This document shows positions 1 through 9,137 of a DNA stretch of 45,593 bases, in pieces. Origin of the DNA: Parcubacteria group bacterium GW2011_GWA2_47_21 (GTDB lineage Bacteria; Patescibacteriota; Minisyncoccia; Phycocordibacterales; DSPV01). Each line of letters starts with the position of its first letter. The first letter of the stretch is position 1. Location of the stretch: positions 1 to 45,593 of the forward strand of contig LCOC01000001.1 of NCBI GenBank assembly GCA_001000545.1. The letters are read 5' to 3'. The translations under genes and the position numbers were made by a program. A model generated the notes under the pieces. The model worked only from the letters and a program-made list of their open reading frames with translations, was not told where the DNA came from and did not search any database.

Positions 1-62
1 TTTATACGGTTCTATAATAGCGAATGACAGGCTGGGGGTTTTCTCAATTTTAATTCTGAAAT

Positions 63-1166
63 ATGGCCAAAGATTATTATGAGACATTAGGGGTGCCGAG
101 GAACGCGTCAAAGGATGACATTAAAAAAGCGTTCCGGAATTTGGCGCACAAATATCACCCCGACAAAAAAGACGGCGACGAGAAAAAGTTTAAGGAAGCC
201 AACGAGGCCTACTCAGCGCTCTCCGACGACAAAAAACGCGCCGAATACGATTCCTACGGACGGGTGTTTAGCGAGGGTGGCCGTCCGGGCGGTGGTTTCG
301 GTGGATTTAACGGCTTCGGCGGTTTTGATGGTTTTGGAGATTTTGATTTCTCTAACTTTTCCGCCCAAGGCGGACCAGCCTCGGGCTGGGACCTCGGCGA
401 TGTCTTTGGCGATATTTTTGGAGGAGGTTTCGGCCGAGAAAATCGGCGCGGGCGGGACATTTCCATAGACCTAGAGCTATCCTTCGCTGAAGCGGTGTTT
501 GGCACCACCAGAAAAATTCTTTTGGCTAAAACATCATTCTGCGACATCTGTAAAGGAAGCGGCGGGAAAGTCGAAACGGGGATGGAGCAATGTAAGACCT
601 GCAACGGCAAGGGTAAAATCAGAGAGAACCGCAGGTCGTTTTTCGGGGCGATTTCCACCGTTCAAACCTGTTCCGCCTGCCATGGCCGAGGCGAAGTGCC
701 TAAAGAAAAATGCCCGGACTGTCGCGGGCTAGGGGTGATTAGGAAAGAGCAAGAAATATCAGTCGCCGTACCTGCCAGTATTGAAGATGGAGAAATGATT
801 AGAATGGCTAACGGCGGCGAAGCGGTACAAGAAGGGATAGCCGGCGACCTTTATATTAAAATCCGCGTCAAACCCCACCCGCAATTTAAGAGGGAAGGCA
901 AAAATTTAGTCACCGAATTGAGCATCAAGCTTACCAGCGCGATTTTGGGCGGCGAGTACACGATACAGACGCTTGACGGCGACATCGTCGTCAAAGTCCC
1001 AGCCGGCGTTTCTTTCGGAGAAATACTGCGCATCAAAGGGAGAGGGGTACCGGTTGATAAGCATCGCCGAGGCGACTTATTGATTAGGATTCATATTGAA
1101 CTGCCGAAGAAACTTTCCAAAGAAGCCGTTAAAAAAATTGAAGAACTAAAGCGGGACGGAATATAA
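63..1166 (+). CDS. dnaJ: Chaperone protein DnaJ
   Basis: J-domain with HPD motif (KYHPDKKDG), Gly/Phe-rich region, CxxCxGxG zinc-finger repeats ([32 protein letters not shown]), C-terminal domain. Confidence 0.97.
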   Translation: MAKDYYETLGVPRNASKDDIKKAFRNLAHKYHPDKKDGDEKKFKEANEAYSALSDDKKRAEYDSYGRVFSEGGRPGGGFGGFNGFGGFDGFGDFDFSNFSAQGGPASGWDLGDVFGDIFGGGFGRENRRGRDISIDLELSFAEAVFGTTRKILLAKTSFCDICKGSGGKVETGMEQCKTCNGKGKIRENRRSFFGAISTVQTCSACHGRGEVPKEKCPDCRGLGVIRKEQEISVAVPASIEDGEMIRMANGGEAVQEGIAGDLYIKIRVKPHPQFKREGKNLVTELSIKLTSAILGGEYTIQTLDGDIVVKVPAGVSFGEILRIKGRGVPVDKHRRGDLLIRIHIELPKKLSKEAVKKIEELKRDGI

Positions 1167-1202
1167 CAAATAATCCCCCCCCTTGCCCGCCTTAAGGCGG
1201 CG

Positions 1203-1299
1203 AAATGCGAAATTTTACGGTTGGTTCCGCAAAATCTCACTTAAAAACTTAGGGATTTTGCGACCCGAGGACCTAAAATTTTGTGTTTCGTAATTCACG
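1203..1299 (+). repeat. MITE-like palindromic element, copy 1 (left end diverged)
   Basis: Core GGTTGGTTCCGCAAAATCTC...CTTAGGGATTTTGCG...GAGGACCTAAAATTTT.TGTTTCGTAATTCACG matches the reverse complement of 17276-17386; internal GCAAAATC/GATTTTGC hairpin. Confidence 0.8.
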
Positions 1300-1300
1300 A

Positions 1301-1373
1301 TTTTTCAAAACATTGCGTAGCGCTGGCGCGAGCATAGCAATCCACCTCAAGCGGCTCTGCCCGTTTTGAAAAA
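1301..1373. repeat. Nested inverted-repeat element
   Basis: Perfect 11-bp outer arms TTTTTCAAAAC (1301-1311) / GTTTTGAAAAA (1363-1373) enclosing ATTGC...GCAAT hairpin. Confidence 0.6.
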
Positions 1374-1562
1374 GGTGTGTCCGAACGGTTCTTTACACCA
1401 AAGAAATTCCATGCTAACTTACGAGACGGATGAAATTGAAACCTAGAAAATCGGTAGAACCAGTCGCTTTATTTCGTTGGACTTGGGAAAGTTTCAGGGT
1501 GCGTATCGGCGCATCCTCGAATCCCAGCGACCCAACTCGTTCAGAGCGAGTAATTAAACACA

Positions 1563-1593
1563 AACATCCCCAATCAGCAGGGGGTGTTTCTTT
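1563..1593 (+). terminator. Rho-independent terminator
   Basis: AACATCCCC aatcagca GGGGGTGTT followed by TCTTTTT. Confidence 0.85.
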
Positions 1594-1630
1594 TTAGAGT
1601 GAATTTCCGGTTTATGATATATTAAAGGGT

Positions 1631-1903
1631 ATGAGATTGGCGTTATTCATCCTGCTGTTTCCGATATTTATGCCCTTAGCGATTGTTATGGAACTAGTGC
1701 GTCCGCTTTGGTTCAATAAACCTGAAAAAAAGCGGAGTCCTTGGGTTTACATTCCGATTTTTTTAATTTTCGGCCCTATTTACCTTATCGTGGCCGCTGG
1801 ATTTTTCTGGTGGGCGAAACTGGCCGAGCCGGGCGAGAAAGGCGGCGTATCCGAGGAGTTCAAGGAAATTTTCAGAGAATTGCTGACTTTCTTCAAGCCA
1901 TAG
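1631..1903 (+). CDS. Small two-TM hypothetical membrane protein
   Basis: ORF with two hydrophobic segments. Confidence 0.6.
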   Translation: MRLALFILLFPIFMPLAIVMELVRPLWFNKPEKKRSPWVYIPIFLIFGPIYLIVAAGFFWWAKLAEPGEKGGVSEEFKEIFRELLTFFKP

Positions 1904-1913
1904 CGATTTAATT

Positions 1914-2111
1914 TCTAATTGACCTAATTGGTCTAATTACTAAACAAGCACCCCGCCTACGCCACATCTTCGGCGGGCAGGCAAACAAATTCTAATGACC
2001 AAAATTCAAATCCGAAATAGCGAGATTGTTAGTTTAGAATTTTGGAATTGGAATGTTAGTATTGTTTGGCATTTGAAATTTGGGATTTGGGATTTTTTTA
2101 GGTCAATTAGA
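1914..2111. repeat. 198-bp AT-rich segment bounded by perfect 14-bp terminal inverted repeats
   Basis: TCTAATTGACCTAA (1914-1927) / TTAGGTCAATTAGA (2098-2111). Confidence 0.5.
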
Positions 2112-2181
2112 TTAATTAGAACAAATAGGAATTATTCTTGTTCCCTTTGATAAGAACCTTATTACTGCTATCATCTTGAGC

Positions 2182-3141
2182 ATGAGCGATAAACCAAAAA
2201 TTCTTCTGTCCGGCGTCAAACCAACTGGCGCGCCGCATATCGGCAATTACTTTGGCGCGATGAAACAATTCGTGGATTTACAAGATGAATACAAACCGTA
2301 CATTTTTATTGCCGACTACCATGCTCTAACGACCATTCACAGCGCCAAAGAGCTCCATCAAAACATCCTTGGCGTTGCTCTAGATTATCTGGCTATCGGC
2401 CTTAACCCCGAGAAAACCGCGCTCTTTAAGCAGTCAGACGTGCCGGAAGTCGCCGAGCTCGCTTGGATTTTTAACTGCATTACAACCGTTCCTTATCTTG
2501 AGCGCGCCCACGCTTACAAGGACGCGGTCGCTAAGGGTAGGGAGGTATCCGTTGGCACTTTTGATTACCCAATTCTTATGGCCGCCGATATTTTGATTCA
2601 AGACGCCGACGTGGTGCCGGTGGGACAAGACCAAAAACAGCACATTGAATACGCCCGCGATACGGCGGAAAAATTCAACCGAATTTTCGGCGAGACCTTT
2701 AAATTGCCCGAGGCCTTCATTCTGCCAAATGTTGAAGTCGTGAAAGGCATTGACGGCCAGAAAATGAGTAAAAGCTACGGCAACACCATTCCCTTATTCG
2801 CCTCAAGAGGAGAAATCCAAAAATTAGTTATGAGCATTGTTACGGACTCCGGCGCCGATATTCCGCAAAACGTCTACGCCATCCATAAACTTTTCAAATC
2901 GGAATCCGAACTCGCGAAACTTTACGAAGACAATAAAGGGAAATACAAAATTCTCAAAGAGGCGCTGATTGAGGACGCCGACACAACGCTCGCGCCGCTC
3001 CGGCGCCGGCGCCAAGAACTGGCGAAGAACCAGTCCACTGTCCTAAAAATCGTTGCGGAGGGCGGCAAGGTCGCCCGCGCCCGCGCCGCAAAAAAACTTG
3101 AAGAGACGCGAAGAAAAATCGGAGTCGTTCTGGAATCATGA
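2182..3141 (+). CDS. trpS: Tryptophan--tRNA ligase
   Basis: GAPHIGNYFGAMKQ and KMSKSYGN class I signatures; ATG at 2182 preferred over the upstream start. Confidence 0.95.
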   Translation: MSDKPKILLSGVKPTGAPHIGNYFGAMKQFVDLQDEYKPYIFIADYHALTTIHSAKELHQNILGVALDYLAIGLNPEKTALFKQSDVPEVAELAWIFNCITTVPYLERAHAYKDAVAKGREVSVGTFDYPILMAADILIQDADVVPVGQDQKQHIEYARDTAEKFNRIFGETFKLPEAFILPNVEVVKGIDGQKMSKSYGNTIPLFASRGEIQKLVMSIVTDSGADIPQNVYAIHKLFKSESELAKLYEDNKGKYKILKEALIEDADTTLAPLRRRRQELAKNQSTVLKIVAEGGKVARARAAKKLEETRRKIGVVLES

Positions 3142-4922
3142 ATCAGCAAATAACAAAAGGGGGGCTAAAACAGAGCTTCTCTGTCTTAATCGGTTATTTG
3201 AAAAAATACCGGAGAGAGACGCTGGCTCTCTCCTTTTTAGGCGTGGTCTCGGCGGTGGGGAACGGCGCTGTGCCCTTTATCGCCGGCCGGTTTTTTGACT
3301 CCATTATCTCGCCGGAAACCAACGCGATTTTTGGTATCGTTTTGCCTCTTTACGCCATTTTACTTGCGCTTTGGGCCATAATCCAAATTGCCACTTACCT
3401 CGTGGATTGGCAGATAAATATAAGAAGTGAAAATTTTTCTAACGCCGTTTGGGTTGATTATTGGTCAAAAGGCGTCGCGCATCTTTTAGAACTGCCGATG
3501 GCGTTCCATAAAGCCAAGAAAATCGGAGAGGTGGGCGAAAAAATCAACCGCGCTTCTTTCGCTTTGGAAACGATTATCGGCCGGATAGTGATAGATTTGG
3601 CGCCGCAGTTTCTGTCTATCGCTATCGCTCTTGGCATAGGTTTTTACATTAATCCTATGCTTGCTCTGGCTCTTATCGTAGGCATCACAATCTATACGGC
3701 CATTCTCATCCGTTCGGTCGCGCCAATAGCGGCAATCCAACGCGAATACCACACTCATCTGTTTCGGGCTTTCGGCAACAGCTATGATATGGTGGGCAAC
3801 GCTCTCGCCATCAAACAGGCGACGGCGGAAGAATTTGAAGCCAAAAGAATGACTACGCTCCTCAAGGGGCCGGTCCTGTCTTTATGGTCAAAAATGAATA
3901 AAATTTGGAGTAATTTAACACTCGGCCAACGCATCATAATTCTCGGCACGCAACTGATAATTTTCGTCGCTTCAATTTATTTTATTAACCAAGGCAAAAT
4001 GACGATAGGCGGCCTTTTGGCTTTCAACGCCTACGCCACTATGGTGTTCGGGCCGTTTGTCGTCGTCGGCCGCAACTGGCAGACGATTCAAAACGGCGTT
4101 ATCCAGCTGGAAGAGGCCGAGGGCATTCTCCGCGAGCCGGAAGAAAAATATCACCCATCCGGCGCGGCGGAAAACACCAAAATCCAAGGGAACATAGCTT
4201 TCAAAAACGTTTCTTTCTACTACGACAAAAAAACGCCGGTGCTTCATGGCATAAATTTTGAAGTGAAAGCCGGCGAAATTGTCGCCTTGGTCGGCGAGTC
4301 GGGAGTCGGCAAATCCACCCTAATTGATTTAATTTCCGGCTATCATTTCCCGAAAGAGGGCCAGGTGCTAATTGACGGCCAGCCGATTGAGATACTTGAC
4401 TTACTGTCGCTTCGTTCACAAATTGGCGTCGTGCCTCAAGAAGTCGTCCTTTTTAATGACACGATTCTTCACAACATCCGGTACGGCTCGTTTAGCGCCA
4501 CCGAGGAAGCGGCCAAAACGGCGGCAAGAGAGGCGCACGCTTATGATTTCATAGAGAAATTTCCGGACAAGTGGCAACAAACGGTTGGCGAGCGTGGGGT
4601 GAAATTGTCTGTCGGCCAGAAACAGCGGGTGGCAATCGCTCGGGCGATTCTACGAAACCCTAAAATTTTAATTTTGGATGAGCCGACTTCGGCTTTGGAC
4701 GCCGGTTCGGAAAAAATAATCACCGAGTCGCTGGAGCGGCTAATGCGGGGTAAGACCACTTTCATTATCGCCCACCGCCTTTCAACCGTTAGGAAAGCCC
4801 ATAAAATCTTGGTCTTTAAAGACGGTAAAATCGTGGAATCCGGCCAACACGAGGAACTTCTTAAAATCGCAAGCGGCGAGTACCGCCGGCTTTATGAATT
4901 ACAAATCGGACTGCATAACTGA
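3138..4922 (+). CDS. ABC transporter, fused permease/ATP-binding (MsbA-like exporter)
   Basis: N-terminal TM domain, Walker A GESGVGKST, signature LSVGQKQR, Walker B ILILDEPTSALD; ATGA overlap with trpS. Confidence 0.93.
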   Translation: MNQQITKGGLKQSFSVLIGYLKKYRRETLALSFLGVVSAVGNGAVPFIAGRFFDSIISPETNAIFGIVLPLYAILLALWAIIQIATYLVDWQINIRSENFSNAVWVDYWSKGVAHLLELPMAFHKAKKIGEVGEKINRASFALETIIGRIVIDLAPQFLSIAIALGIGFYINPMLALALIVGITIYTAILIRSVAPIAAIQREYHTHLFRAFGNSYDMVGNALAIKQATAEEFEAKRMTTLLKGPVLSLWSKMNKIWSNLTLGQRIIILGTQLIIFVASIYFINQGKMTIGGLLAFNAYATMVFGPFVVVGRNWQTIQNGVIQLEEAEGILREPEEKYHPSGAAENTKIQGNIAFKNVSFYYDKKTPVLHGINFEVKAGEIVALVGESGVGKSTLIDLISGYHFPKEGQVLIDGQPIEILDLLSLRSQIGVVPQEVVLFNDTILHNIRYGSFSATEEAAKTAAREAHAYDFIEKFPDKWQQTVGERGVKLSVGQKQRVAIARAILRNPKILILDEPTSALDAGSEKIITESLERLMRGKTTFIIAHRLSTVRKAHKILVFKDGKIVESGQHEELLKIASGEYRRLYELQIGLHN

Positions 4923-4992
4923 GGCGGAGCCGACGCGGAAAAAAGTTATTGAAAACTATGAAAAATGTTATGGCTCTGTTAATATCATTCTC

Positions 4993-6411
4993 ATGCAGAG
5001 AACTTATATAAAAGATGTAAAAGGAAAGACGGGAGAGGAAGTCAAGATTTCCGGTTTTGTGGATGTGCGGCGCGACCACGGTAAACTCATTTTTATTGAC
5101 CTCCGCGATATTTCCGGCAAAGTGCAAATGGTCGCATTACCTAACCATAAAGAAGCGCATAAATTGGCGGGTGAGGTTCGCCCGGAATGGGTTATTGAAG
5201 TAATGGGTAAGGTCAATAAGCGACCGGAAAAATTGATAAACAAAAACGAACCGAACGGAGAAGTGGAGTTAGAAGTTTTGGAAATCAAGATTTTGAATCA
5301 AGCGGAAACCCCGCCGTTTAACCTTCAAAGCGATGGAAAAGAAATCGGCGAAGAAGCCCGCTTAAAATACCGCTTTCTTGATTTGCGCCGCCCTCGCCTT
5401 CAAACTAACATGGTGAATCGTTTTAAAATCACCCAGTTTGTCCGCAACGCTTTGGAAAAAGAGGGCTTCGTTGAAATTGAGACCCCGCTTCTTTCTGCCA
5501 CTACCCCGGAAGGTTCGCGCGATTACATCGTTCCGGCGCGATTGGATAAAGGAAAATTTTATTCTCTGCCTCAATCGCCGCAACAATACAAACAGCTTAT
5601 TATGGTTGCCGGTTTTGAGAGATACTTCCAATTCGCTCGTTGTATGAGGGACGAAGACACCAGAGGCGACCGCCAGCCGGAATTCACGCAACTGGACTTG
5701 GAGATGAGTTTCGTGGCGCAGGAAGATGTTATGGCCTTAAACGAGAAACTCTTGATTGAACTTGTCAAAGCAATCTACCCCGAGAAAAAAATTCAAGAAA
5801 TCCCTTTCCCTCGCTTGACCTATAAAGAAGTGGTGGAGAAGTATAAAACGGACAAGCCGGATTTGCGCCAGGACAAAAATAATCCCGACTTGCTGGCTTT
5901 TCTGTGGATTGTTGATTTTCCGTTTTTTGAGAAAGATGACAAAACGAAGCCAAATTCCGATGGAACGCCTAAATGGACTTTTACTCACAATCCGTTTTCC
6001 GCGCCTAAACCGGAACATATGGATTGGCTTATGAAAGCGGAACAGATACCCGAAATTCTTACGACCCAATACGACGTGGTTCTGAACGGCTTTGAAATCG
6101 GCGGAGGCAGTATCAGAAATCATCGGCCGGAAGCGCTAAAAAAGGTCTTTCAAATCATGGGTTACACCGACGACAGAATAGAAAAAAATTTCGGCCATAT
6201 GTTAAAGGCCCTTTCTTCCGGCGCGCCTCCTCACGGCGGGATTGCTTGGGGATTTGACCGACTGGTAATGCTCCTTCAAAACGAGCCCAACATTCGTGAA
6301 GTTATTGCTTTTGCTAAAACCGGCGAGGGAAGGGATTTGATGATGGGCGCGCCTTCGGAGGTCTCCTCCGAACAACTTGCTGAACTCGGAATTAAAATTA
6401 CTCCGCGATAA
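4993..6411 (+). CDS. aspS: Aspartate--tRNA(Asp/Asn) ligase
   Basis: OB-fold N-terminus, class II motifs (RYRFLDLRRPRLQ, FTQLDLEMSF, GGIAWGFDRLVMLL); ATG at 4993 (MQRTYIKDV) is the likely start. Confidence 0.95.
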   Translation: MQRTYIKDVKGKTGEEVKISGFVDVRRDHGKLIFIDLRDISGKVQMVALPNHKEAHKLAGEVRPEWVIEVMGKVNKRPEKLINKNEPNGEVELEVLEIKILNQAETPPFNLQSDGKEIGEEARLKYRFLDLRRPRLQTNMVNRFKITQFVRNALEKEGFVEIETPLLSATTPEGSRDYIVPARLDKGKFYSLPQSPQQYKQLIMVAGFERYFQFARCMRDEDTRGDRQPEFTQLDLEMSFVAQEDVMALNEKLLIELVKAIYPEKKIQEIPFPRLTYKEVVEKYKTDKPDLRQDKNNPDLLAFLWIVDFPFFEKDDKTKPNSDGTPKWTFTHNPFSAPKPEHMDWLMKAEQIPEILTTQYDVVLNGFEIGGGSIRNHRPEALKKVFQIMGYTDDRIEKNFGHMLKALSSGAPPHGGIAWGFDRLVMLLQNEPNIREVIAFAKTGEGRDLMMGAPSEVSSEQLAELGIKITPR

Positions 6412-6624
6412 AACTAGCAAGGTTCAACCTCGCTAGAACAACCTCGCCAGAAAGGTTAAACCTTTGCTATTCTCCAATAGCCCCCGTGTCAACGTGGCAG
6501 GTTGACGCGTAAATATGGCTTTAAATAAAGAAATTTCAAGAGTTAAGAAAATTTGATGATTTTGCTTGACTTTTTTGTTGCTCTGATAACTTCGTACTTC
6601 CATTAACTTAATACTTAATAAATA

Positions 6625-7377
6625 ATGAGTTATACTTTCCCTATGTCGTTCCCTATGTCGTTTGAGGTTAAAACGGGGGTGTTTCAAGGGCCGCTTGATT
6701 TGCTTTTGAATTTGATTGAAAAACGGAAACTCCATATCAATGAAATTTCGCTCGCCAAAGTGGCCGACGATTTTATTCTTTACACCAAACGCTTGGGGGA
6801 CTTCCCGCTCTCCGAAAGCGCCAATTTTATTTTAATCGCCGCCACGCTGGTTCTTATAAAGTCCAGGTCTTTGCTCCCAAACTTGGAACTCTCTGAGGAA
6901 GAGGGGGGGAGTATTGAGGAGTTGGAAAGACGCCTCAAACTGTACAAAAGAATGCGCGGGCTTGCCCGCCATATAAGCAAGAATCTCGGCCTATCGCCCA
7001 TATATAATCCCTGCGAACGCCCAATAGAACCAGTTTTTTCTCCCGACTCGGCCATTACCCCATCAAATTTGCTCGGCTCTATTCGCGAGGTGCTCAAGAA
7101 TCTGCCGAAAAAGGATTTTCTGCCCAAAGCGATAGTGGATAAAGTAATCAGTTTAGAAGAGATGATTGAAAATCTGACGGAAAGGATTAAAACCAGCATT
7201 AAAATGAGCTTCAGGGAATTTTCTAAGATTGGCAGAGAGAAAAAAGTCAATGTGATTGTGGGATTTTTGGCTATGCTTGAATTGGTGAAACAAGGTATAA
7301 TTCAAGTCAAGCAGGAAAAACATTTTGAAGACATTACCATAGAAACAGAAAGCGTTGCGACCCCAAATTATGCCTAA
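6625..7377 (+). CDS. scpA: Segregation and condensation protein A
   Basis: VFQGPLDLLLNLIEKRKLHINEISLAKVADDF ScpA N-terminal signature; adjacent scpB. Confidence 0.93.
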   Translation: MSYTFPMSFPMSFEVKTGVFQGPLDLLLNLIEKRKLHINEISLAKVADDFILYTKRLGDFPLSESANFILIAATLVLIKSRSLLPNLELSEEEGGSIEELERRLKLYKRMRGLARHISKNLGLSPIYNPCERPIEPVFSPDSAITPSNLLGSIREVLKNLPKKDFLPKAIVDKVISLEEMIENLTERIKTSIKMSFREFSKIGREKKVNVIVGFLAMLELVKQGIIQVKQEKHFEDITIETESVATPNYA

Positions 7378-7963
7378 CATAATTAGTTTGGAATCAAAAA
7401 TCGAGGCCCTGCTTTTTTGGAAAGGTGAACCGGTTAAAATCAAACGGCTAGCCGCGATTTTGGAGGCCTCGGAGGAAGAGGCCGCGAAAGCGCTGGAACG
7501 GCTGGAGAAGAATTTTTCCGGACGCGGTGTAGCGCTTATCAAGAAAAGCGACGAAGTCATGATGGGAACGGCGCCCGAAACGTCGAGCATCATAGAAAAA
7601 TTGACAAAAGAAGAACTAGCGAGGGATTTGGGAAAAGCCGGTCTGGAAACTCTTGCCGTCGTTCTTTATAAAGGGCCGGTAGTCAGAAGGGAAATAGATT
7701 TTATCCGCGGAGTCAATTCAACATTTATCATAAGAAATTTAATGATTAGGGGGCTCATTGAAAGGATTCCGAATAAAAACGATATGCGGGCGTTTTTATA
7801 CCAGCCGACATTTGCGCTTCTTGGCCATTTGGGGATTAAAAGAATGGAGGATTTGCCGGAGTGGGCAACGGTAAAAAAGGAAATTGAAATGTTTGAATTG
7901 GCAAACAAAGAAAGCGCCGAGGGGGACGATTCAAATTTAAAAAATGTCTCTGCCGAAGATTAA
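7370..7963 (+). CDS. scpB: Segregation and condensation protein B
   Basis: IEALLFWKGEPVKIKRLA... and LETLAVVLYKGPVVRREIDFIRGVNS; 8-bp overlap with scpA. Confidence 0.93.
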   Translation: MPNIISLESKIEALLFWKGEPVKIKRLAAILEASEEEAAKALERLEKNFSGRGVALIKKSDEVMMGTAPETSSIIEKLTKEELARDLGKAGLETLAVVLYKGPVVRREIDFIRGVNSTFIIRNLMIRGLIERIPNKNDMRAFLYQPTFALLGHLGIKRMEDLPEWATVKKEIEMFELANKESAEGDDSNLKNVSAED

Positions 7964-7968
7964 AAAAT

Positions 7969-9036
7969 ATGGATGCTTCAAGCGAACAACTGAATAATCC
8001 GGAAAACCCAAACCAAGAGAAGGAAGCGGAAAATGCTCCGGCCGGCTCTAACCAGAATACTGTCGGCATTGCGGCGGTCGTATTGGCGCTAGCGCTCTTC
8101 GGAATTTTTACCTTCCATATTGATTTAAACCAGAAATCAGAAAACACGCGGGCGGCTTTTCAGAGGGGCGGTATGGATAATTTAAAGTTTCCCGCCGACC
8201 GCCGAATGATTGACGCCTTTCAAGGCCTTCAGTTGGAAGCAAAATCGGTGGCTATTTTTGACTTGCAATCGGGAGAGTTTGTGTACGAAAAAAACGCAAC
8301 CGCCCAACTGCCACTGGCTTCTCTTACAAAAATAATGACGGCTATTGTCGCCAAAGAGTCAATTAGCAACCCGACGATTGTGACTATAGAAAAAGATGAC
8401 ATCACTCAGGATGGCGATAGCGGCCTAAAAATCGGCGAGGAATGGAATCTTTACGATTTGATTAAATTTATGCTGGTCTCTTCTTCAAATGACGGCGCCA
8501 GCGCTTTGGCCACGGCTATCGGCGCCAGCGCGGATGGCCTGGCTAAACCAGAAACCGAAGGGGAAATCGCGTCAAGCAAGGAGTCCTTTATAGAAAAAAT
8601 GAACGGGAAAGCGGTTGAACTGGGGTTGGACCAGACATTTTTCCTGAATGAATCCGGCCTTGATGAGACCGAGGGATTAAGCGGCGCATACGGTTCGGCC
8701 CGCGACGTGGCAAAGCTCTTGGCTTACGCCATTATCAAACACCCCGATATAATGTCCGTTACGGGCGAGAATGAGTTAATCTTTTCCACCTTCGGTAATG
8801 AAAATCATTCTGCCAAAAATACCAACCCGAACGCCGCGTCGCTCCCCGGAATCCTCGGCTCCAAAACCGGTTTTACGGATTTGGCCGGCGGTAATTTAAC
8901 CGTCGCTTTGGACGCGAGTTTTGGTCGGCCAATCATAATCGTCGTTTTGGGCTCAAGCGAAGAGGGAAGGTTTAGGGATGTGGAAACATTGGCAAAAGCG
9001 GTGTTCGCTGATTTTTATTGGTCGGAGAAGACATAG
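7969..9036 (+). CDS. D-alanyl-D-alanine carboxypeptidase (S11-type serine hydrolase), membrane-anchored
   Basis: SLTK (SxxK), SSN, KTG motifs; N-terminal TM. Confidence 0.9.
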   Translation: MDASSEQLNNPENPNQEKEAENAPAGSNQNTVGIAAVVLALALFGIFTFHIDLNQKSENTRAAFQRGGMDNLKFPADRRMIDAFQGLQLEAKSVAIFDLQSGEFVYEKNATAQLPLASLTKIMTAIVAKESISNPTIVTIEKDDITQDGDSGLKIGEEWNLYDLIKFMLVSSSNDGASALATAIGASADGLAKPETEGEIASSKESFIEKMNGKAVELGLDQTFFLNESGLDETEGLSGAYGSARDVAKLLAYAIIKHPDIMSVTGENELIFSTFGNENHSAKNTNPNAASLPGILGSKTGFTDLAGGNLTVALDASFGRPIIIVVLGSSEEGRFRDVETLAKAVFADFYWSEKT

Positions 9037-9137
9037 ATAAGCTGATTTGATAAAGATTGGCCTCATGCGCCCGATTTCCGATTGACCCAAACCATTAAAC
9101 CTCAGGAGCTTGATTTTATTTGGTAATTTTTTGTTTT

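Noticed and set aside
13-18. TATAAT near the window start as the dnaJ promoter
   Set aside because: Upstream context is cut off and no -35 can be judged.
115-468. 117-aa ORF overlapping dnaJ in another frame (and 254-658 minus, 499-732 plus)
   Set aside because: Shadow ORFs of the strongly supported dnaJ; low-complexity Pro/Lys/Arg composition and no homology signature.
1376-1560. Calling a tmRNA or tRNA here from the TCGAATCCCAGCGACCCA string
   Set aside because: No matching 5' acceptor/D-arm, no tag ORF ending in ALAA-like residues; kept only as a structured-RNA candidate.
7153-7593. Minus-strand ORF over the scpA/scpB junction and similar antisense ORFs (e.g. 34161-34442, 40585-40968)
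   Set aside because: Fully antisense to, or overlapping, genes with clear family signatures; no start/RBS support or recognisable domains.
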